A stretch of 9,984 nt of DNA. It comes from Candidatus Parcubacteria bacterium. GTDB taxonomy: Bacteria; Patescibacteriota; Minisyncoccia; Phycocordibacterales; Phycocordibacteraceae. Where the stretch lies: assembly GCA_027310925.1 (NCBI GenBank), contig DAICZX010000038.1:1-9984 (forward strand). Reading direction: 5' to 3'. The notes under the pieces are model-generated. The model was not told the DNA's origin and made no database searches. It worked only from the letters and a program-made list of their open reading frames with translations. This document shows, piece by piece, positions 6,506-9,984 of this stretch; position 1 is the first letter of the stretch, and the number at the start of each line of letters is the position of its first letter. A program made the translations under genes and the position numbers.

Positions 6506-7972
6506 ATGAATAATGAGGATCGGGACCCTGTTGAATACGGTCCGCGGACTAATGCACTCAAAACGCTTAAGGAAAAAATATATTTCCATCGATTGCCCTC
6601 CTACGGAAATAGGATTTTCTATTCGCTTGGCTTCATGGCGCTTACGTGTCTCCTTCTACTCACTATCACTGGCATCACGATGGGGTTCATGGGACAAACA
6701 TGGTGGCTCTTCTCTCCATGGGGCATTTTTGTGCGTAGTATTCACCTTTGGACCGTGCAAGCGTTTATTTTTATCCTCATACTGCATGCTCTCGTTGGAT
6801 TCTCGACGAGCGGTTTCCGTGCGCCGCGAAGAATGGTGTGGGTTTTCGGTGCAATTATCTTCGCTCTCGTGCTTATTCAGACCGAGTTTGGATACGGATT
6901 GCGCGGTGACTTCGCCTCACAATATCGTGCGGTATCTGGGGCTGACTTTTGGAACGGCACCTACTTGGGCTATTGGTTGAATCCACTGAATTATACTCAG
7001 ACTTTCATTATCCATGTCGCCATCATTCCGCTCACCATTTTCTTCCTCTTCCTCGCACACTACTTAATTGAACACACGTATGGTATCGCGAAGCCGTACC
7101 GCAAGGACATTTCGTATAAAATGGTGCCTGCAGACCATCGCATACTTTTTATTCGTGGCGGTACGCTTGTGACCCTTATAATCACACTCGCATTCTTCTT
7201 TCACTCTCCATATGTACCAGCGGTACATATCGCCGACGTCGCCAAGAAAGACCCGGGCCTTATCGCGACAACGTTACTTGCCGATTTCGACCATACCTCA
7301 GATACCGCCACATACTTTGACTCGATTGATCCGTATACCTTCGACACCCGTACCGTTTTCGTAACCACTCCTTATGAACAAGTCGCTTCACTCAATCGTC
7401 ATACCCCTGATGCCTGGGCTATTTTTGAACAATCCTCTACCACGGCACAACAGGCATATATTGCACAAGCAAAACAGTATGTCGCCGATGGTGTGCCAAC
7501 TCAGATTACCGCAAGCTCAACCAACCCGGTCATCGCCATACTGGGCACACTAATGCCAATGACGAAGAGTGGTCTTTATGAATCTCTGCTTGATCAAGAA
7601 AATCCGTCTATCAACTACACTTACTCACTTCGCTTTCTTGATGAAACCGGTGCGCTCCATGATCAGGCAAGTGCGTTGAACATGGACACCGCGCAGTGGG
7701 GCATGGTTAAAGATGAAACCGGCAGCGTATGGAAACTTCCACCTGGTTCGTGGTGGCTTGCACCACTCGGATTTGTAAATACCGCCTTCAATCTTCTGAG
7801 TAACTCATACGGGGACCGAGACGGAGCACTCATTCTTGGATTTGTCTTGCTTGTGTTTATTCTCTTCCCATATATCCCCTACCTAAACCGCCTTCCAGAA
7901 CTATTTCCAATCGCGCCACTTATTCAAGGAGAACGCAGATCAAAAAAATCCCCGGAGAAAGCAGCGGATTAA
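6506..7972 (+). CDS. Diheme cytochrome b (bc1/b6-type) membrane protein with a large P-side insertion
   Basis: An integral membrane protein of the cytochrome b/b6 family, which carries electrons from quinol across the membrane on two b hemes. Predicted helices: A about 38-62, B 78-100, C 109-130, D 163-189, E 217-235, and a last one at 441-460. The heme ligands are complete: H80 and H94 on helix B (HX13H), H170 and H185 on helix D (HX14H, the spacing seen in b6-type proteins). After helix E, instead of a short loop to the PEWY quinol-oxidation motif, about 170 hydrophilic residues (239-412, rich in Asp, Thr and Ser, no cysteine) are present. PPGSWWLAPLGF (412-423) then sits where the PEWY loop is expected. 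The only cysteine (C48) is in helix A, so no Fe-S or heme c site is present. The tail is basic (ERRSKKSPEK), hence cytoplasmic. No Rieske or cytochrome c gene is adjacent. Its redox partner and direction are unknown. Confidence 0.85.
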   Translation: MNNEDRDPVEYGPRTNALKTLKEKIYFHRLPSYGNRIFYSLGFMALTCLLLLTITGITMGFMGQTWWLFSPWGIFVRSIHLWTVQAFIFILILHALVGFSTSGFRAPRRMVWVFGAIIFALVLIQTEFGYGLRGDFASQYRAVSGADFWNGTYLGYWLNPLNYTQTFIIHVAIIPLTIFFLFLAHYLIEHTYGIAKPYRKDISYKMVPADHRILFIRGGTLVTLIITLAFFFHSPYVPAVHIADVAKKDPGLIATTLLADFDHTSDTATYFDSIDPYTFDTRTVFVTTPYEQVASLNRHTPDAWAIFEQSSTTAQQAYIAQAKQYVADGVPTQITASSTNPVIAILGTLMPMTKSGLYESLLDQENPSINYTYSLRFLDETGALHDQASALNMDTAQWGMVKDETGSVWKLPPGSWWLAPLGFVNTAFNLLSNSYGDRDGALILGFVLLVFILFPYIPYLNRLPELFPIAPLIQGERRSKKSPEKAAD

Positions 7973-7986
7973 ACCGGCTGCCGTTT
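7971..7986. terminator. Weak hairpin between the convergent cytochrome b and lysozyme-inhibitor genes
   Basis: AAACCGGCTGCCGTTT can fold into a short stem (AAAC, one bulged C, GG / CCGTTT) with a CTG loop, in the 24-base gap between two convergent genes. The flanking T and A runs are short. It may serve as a shared terminator, but the pairing is weak. Confidence 0.25.
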
Positions 7987-7996
7987 CCCACACGTT

Positions 7997-8914
7997 TTAC
8001 TGATCGAGTATTAATGTCCTACGGATCGCGTCGAACTGGGCGAGGAGTATCTGCGCATTGAATTCGTGCACCATGCCTTCCGGGTAGTTTTGGATAACGC
8101 CATAGTGTATGAAATACCGAATTGCGATACACGGGCTTGTCCCTGGCAAAGCATAGACTGTCTCCTCGTATCGATTCCCCGCTCCTGCGCCTGTCGATGA
8201 CGCAACGGAATATGTCATCCCATCTTCGTTTAGCGTATGCACATCCACGCCCTGATTGAGAAAACTGCTTGCTATGCAAGTTCGCGTTTTCTTGGTTTGT
8301 TCCACGCTCACATACGAATCGGCGACAAGATTAGTGCCCTTCGCTACAGAAGCAGGAATAGTGAATTTCACGCCGTCAATATCTTTCCCGGGTCCAAATT
8401 CCTGGTACTTGTACATATTGTCAACGGTATAACCTACAGGATACCGAATCGAAAATCCTTCCGCGCTATTTTCATACACATTGGGAAGACCTCCGGGATC
8501 TTTTGCGACTTCAATACAACCTGTATATGTCTGCTGGCCATTATCCACAAACGTGACCCCATTCCCTTTGTTCCAAAATACAATAGACTCATTGGCGTTT
8601 GCATAACGCACCCCGTCAGCCGAAATGGTCTGCGGTAATACCATCGAACGCCCATTACTCAAATCCAACGAAACACTTCCGTTTGGTGTTGGAGGTTGGC
8701 CTGCCTTTGGCACAGATTTATTCTTACTCTGATAGTAGGTGGCAATTATGCTCTTACCATCGGCACAGAAATACGTCGCCTGGACAATCAAACGCTTGTA
8801 CGACTGATTTGTGAAGAACGCGTAAGCGAGAACCGCCACAAGAATGACACCAATGACTAAAATAATAGGAGCAACAGCCCTGACACGTGTACTGATACCC
8901 ATGCCATTTAGCAT
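7997..8914 (-). CDS. Membrane-anchored MliC-type lysozyme inhibitor with an extra C-terminal domain
   Basis: One N-terminal membrane helix (about 13-34) with basic residues before it (R10, R12) and no lipobox points to an anchored, outward-facing protein. Residues 45-135 match the MliC/PliC fold that inhibits C-type lysozyme: a Cys at the start (YFCADGK, C50) and end (YTGCIEV, C133) that would form a disulfide, SADGVRY (98-104, compare the family SGxxY motif) and VFWNKGNGVTF (112-122, compare W.KG). Residues about 147-305 form a second extracellular domain starting YENSAEGFSIRYP, a wording common to PsbP-like domains of secreted Patescibacteria proteins, with two more cysteines (C213, C262). 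Known bacterial MliC proteins are usually short lipoproteins, so the anchor and fusion are unusual. No Shine-Dalgarno is seen. ATG 8902 (residue 5) is an alternative start. It lies 97 bases after the peptidoglycan-binding gene on the same strand. Confidence 0.8.
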   Translation of the reverse strand: MLNGMGISTRVRAVAPIILVIGVILVAVLAYAFFTNQSYKRLIVQATYFCADGKSIIATYYQSKNKSVPKAGQPPTPNGSVSLDLSNGRSMVLPQTISADGVRYANANESIVFWNKGNGVTFVDNGQQTYTGCIEVAKDPGGLPNVYENSAEGFSIRYPVGYTVDNMYKYQEFGPGKDIDGVKFTIPASVAKGTNLVADSYVSVEQTKKTRTCIASSFLNQGVDVHTLNEDGMTYSVASSTGAGAGNRYEETVYALPGTSPCIAIRYFIHYGVIQNYPEGMVHEFNAQILLAQFDAIRRTLILDQ

Positions 8915-9011
8915 ACACCGCGAGTGTGAGGTATTCTTTTCGTAATTGGCACAAGATTTTATTACATTTTCTTTCCCAATTGCCTTAAGAAGGACTGAGC
9001 GCGATGAGCAA

Positions 9012-9698
9012 TTAGTTATCGCCTGATTTTTGGCCTGAACTCGAGTCGCTTGAGGCCGTTGAATCCGTGCTGGAACTGTCTGTCTGCGATATCACTGGGG
9101 ACACAGAACTTGATTCGCCTTCTCCCAATGTAGATGATGCCGTTGAAGAATTCAGGTCACCTTTTTCACATTCCACCTCCATCTCTTTATCCATTTCACT
9201 GCGTGTTCGAGGACCAACTACCCCATAGCCTGTCGATTGCGGTGTCCCCGTTGCCACGATGCCTTGCAACATTTGCCAACGTTGAACGGCCTCCTGTGTG
9301 TCGGTACCAAAATATCCCGTCACAAGACCTTGCGGATAGATATTTCCGTCCTTGCTCAAAAAGGATTGGAGCCTAGACACGTCTTCCCCGGAAGAACCAA
9401 TTTGGAGATTACTGGGAATGGTTGCGCAACCGCTTATAGACGGCATCGATACTCCACCAGTAGAAGGCGGTATCATGGTCGTGGAAGAAGCTGTTGTTCC
9501 TTCAAGAACAGATTGAACGCTTGCTATGGTTGCCGGATCCGCACCAAATGCTTGTAAAAGATTTGTTACCGCATTCACTTGTATAGAAGTAAGCGAGGCC
9601 GCCTGCACGGATGATGCCATACTAAGAAGTAAAACGGTGCAAGTTACTCCAGCCACTCCTTGAATAAAACGTAGATTTTTAAATACAAGCCTCTTCAT
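9012..9698 (-). CDS. Secreted peptidoglycan-binding-domain protein with Ser-rich acidic tail
   Basis: A 228-residue exported protein. A basic start (MKRLVFKNLR) and a hydrophobic stretch (13-30) end in VQA-A near residue 33, a signal-peptidase I type site. Residues about 36-67 (LTSIQVNAVTNLLQAFGAD...) form a helical N-terminal motif common in Parcubacteria exoproteins. A PG_binding_1-like domain follows at about 98-170: LQIGSSGEDVSRLQSFL, then a YPQGLVTGYFG stretch, then TGYGVVGPRTRSEMD. This is the Parcubacteria version with an insert between the helices. Residues 182-228 are a low-complexity Ser/Thr/Gly/Asp tail, probably disordered. No catalytic domain is present, so the role is likely wall attachment or surface display. 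No Shine-Dalgarno precedes ATG 9698. The leader is AT-rich. The lysozyme-inhibitor gene follows 97 bases downstream, possibly in one transcript. Confidence 0.85.
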   Translation of the reverse strand: MKRLVFKNLRFIQGVAGVTCTVLLLSMASSVQAASLTSIQVNAVTNLLQAFGADPATIASVQSVLEGTTASSTTMIPPSTGGVSMPSISGCATIPSNLQIGSSGEDVSRLQSFLSKDGNIYPQGLVTGYFGTDTQEAVQRWQMLQGIVATGTPQSTGYGVVGPRTRSEMDKEMEVECEKGDLNSSTASSTLGEGESSSVSPVISQTDSSSTDSTASSDSSSGQKSGDN

Positions 9699-9730
9699 GA
9701 AAGATTTTTATATTTAATTAAGTATCCTGA

Positions 9731-9747
9731 TAATCGTGATACGATTA
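9731..9747. promoter_or_regulatory. Inverted repeat (possible operator) upstream of the peptidoglycan-binding gene
   Basis: TAATCGTGATACGATTA has perfect 7-bp arms around GAT. It is flanked by two direct copies of ATTAAGTAT (9717-9725 and 9744-9752). On the minus strand these copies supply -10-like TATACT (9748-9753) and GATACT (9721-9726) sequences. It lies about 35-50 bases before ATG 9698, a suitable place for a repressor or activator site. No known motif is recognised. Confidence 0.4.
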
Positions 9748-9765
9748 AGTATAACATTGCGTTAG

Positions 9766-9794
9766 TCTATACGACCTGCTTATCAACATTGCAA
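9766..9794 (-). promoter_or_regulatory. Possible promoter of the peptidoglycan-binding / lysozyme-inhibitor pair
   Basis: On the minus strand TTGCAA (9789-9794) and TATAGA (9766-9771) are 17 bases apart, each matching the sigma-70 consensus at four of six positions. The start would be near 9759, giving a leader of about 60 bases that contains the inverted repeat at 9731-9747. Confidence 0.3.
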
Positions 9795-9828
9795 TCATAC
9801 GCCCCGCATGGAGAAAAGACTGACCGCC

Positions 9829-9984
9829 CTACTGCGCAAACATGTGGTACTTTTTAAAATAACGATATTCGTGCCAAGTAAGCCAGATGACCGCAACATC
9901 AAGTACCGTGAGCAATATAAGAAAGATCGAGTGCGTAAATAGGTAACGGTAGATTTGATACACAATGAACAATACAAATACTAT
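9829..9984 (-). CDS. C-terminal end of a membrane protein (perhaps DUF2127-like), cut by the window edge
   Basis: The minus-strand frame entering at 9984 stays open for 51 codons and ends in TAG at 9829-9831. It has no start codon within the window. It begins with a hydrophobic stretch (IVFVLFIVYQIYRY), then THSIFLILLTVLDVAVIWLT, a clear membrane helix, then a basic, aromatic cytoplasmic-looking end (WHEYRYFKKYHMFAQ). The pattern of a Tyr/Arg-rich loop, a helix with TxxD, then TWxEYR reminds me of DUF2127 predicted membrane proteins in Patescibacteria. That family call is from memory and weak, but the coding call is firmer. The gene is on the same strand as, and 130 bases upstream of, the peptidoglycan-binding gene. 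Confidence 0.55.
   Translation of the reverse strand: MVFVLFIVYQIYRYLFTHSIFLILLTVLDVAVIWLTWHEYRYFKKYHMFAQ

Noticed and set aside
8237..8638. 133-codon plus-strand open frame inside the lysozyme-inhibitor gene
   Set aside because: It is a shadow of the minus-strand gene, whose domain motifs are clear.
8947..8996. AATTGG / CCAATT inverted repeat between the two surface genes as a terminator
   Set aside because: The loop is about 27 bases or longer, the arms are only six to seven AT-rich pairs, and no T-run follows.
9237..9557. 106-codon plus-strand open frame inside the peptidoglycan-binding gene
   Set aside because: Its Arg/Cys-rich composition and antisense position to a recognised domain mark it as a shadow.
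9795..9977. 60-codon minus-strand open frame with its own ATG near the right edge
   Set aside because: A different minus-strand frame over the same bases gives a convincing membrane-protein C-terminus with a stop at 9829-9831. This one is Ser/Arg/Cys-rich and is the shadow.
1..9984. tRNA, rRNA, CRISPR array or insertion sequence
   Set aside because: No cloverleaf-like gap sequence, repeat-spacer pattern, transposase or terminal inverted repeat was found. Gaps between genes are under about 150 bases.

Overview
The window looks like a piece of a Patescibacteria (Candidate Phyla Radiation) genome, most likely a Parcubacteria/Kaiserbacteria-type organism. This rests on gene style, not on a marker gene. 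The secreted protein at 9012-9698 has the peptidoglycan-binding repeat wording typical of that group (SIYPQGLVTGYFG-like segment, then a TGYGVVGPRTR-like segment). Genes are compact, several lack a Shine-Dalgarno sequence, and base composition is moderate. TGA acts as a stop (cfa and the 2H phosphoesterase end in TGA), so the recoded TGA=Gly code of Gracilibacteria/Absconditabacteria does not apply.

Layout. (1) 5-415 (+): an unrecognised small protein followed by a clear intrinsic terminator (431-457). (2) 478-5017 (-): a run of three genes read as ABC-F ATPase, then typA/bipA, then cfa. typA is split by a one-base frameshift near 2950-2957. cfa has all its catalytic residues. (3) 5121-5849 (+): an RluF-like rRNA pseudouridine synthase, divergent from the ABC-F gene. 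(4) 5863-6402 (-): a 2H phosphoesterase resembling plant-type cyclic phosphodiesterase, convergent with the rRNA enzyme. (5) 6506-7972 (+): a diheme cytochrome b protein with a large extra P-side domain and no Rieske or cytochrome c gene beside it. (6) 7997-9698 (-): two cell-surface genes, a secreted peptidoglycan-binding protein followed by a membrane-anchored MliC-type lysozyme inhibitor. (7) 9829-9984 (-): the C-terminal end of a membrane protein cut off by the window edge, perhaps DUF2127-like.

How they fit together. ABC-F, TypA and the pseudouridine synthase all act on the ribosome. Cfa and cytochrome b point to membrane lipid modification and quinol chemistry, neither expected in a minimal fermentative episymbiont. 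The peptidoglycan-binding protein and the lysozyme inhibitor suggest handling of cell walls and of lytic enzymes from a host, neighbour or animal environment (inference).

The most interesting item is the cytochrome b. Its two bis-His heme motifs are intact (HX13H and HX14H). About 170 residues are inserted between the fifth membrane helix and the region where the quinol-oxidising PEWY loop would lie, and that loop is replaced by a GSWW-type sequence.

No gap exceeds about 150 bases. The larger gaps (3420-3565, 5018-5120, 6403-6505, 8915-9011, 9699-9828) hold only possible promoters and inverted repeats. I see no tRNA, rRNA, CRISPR array or insertion sequence.
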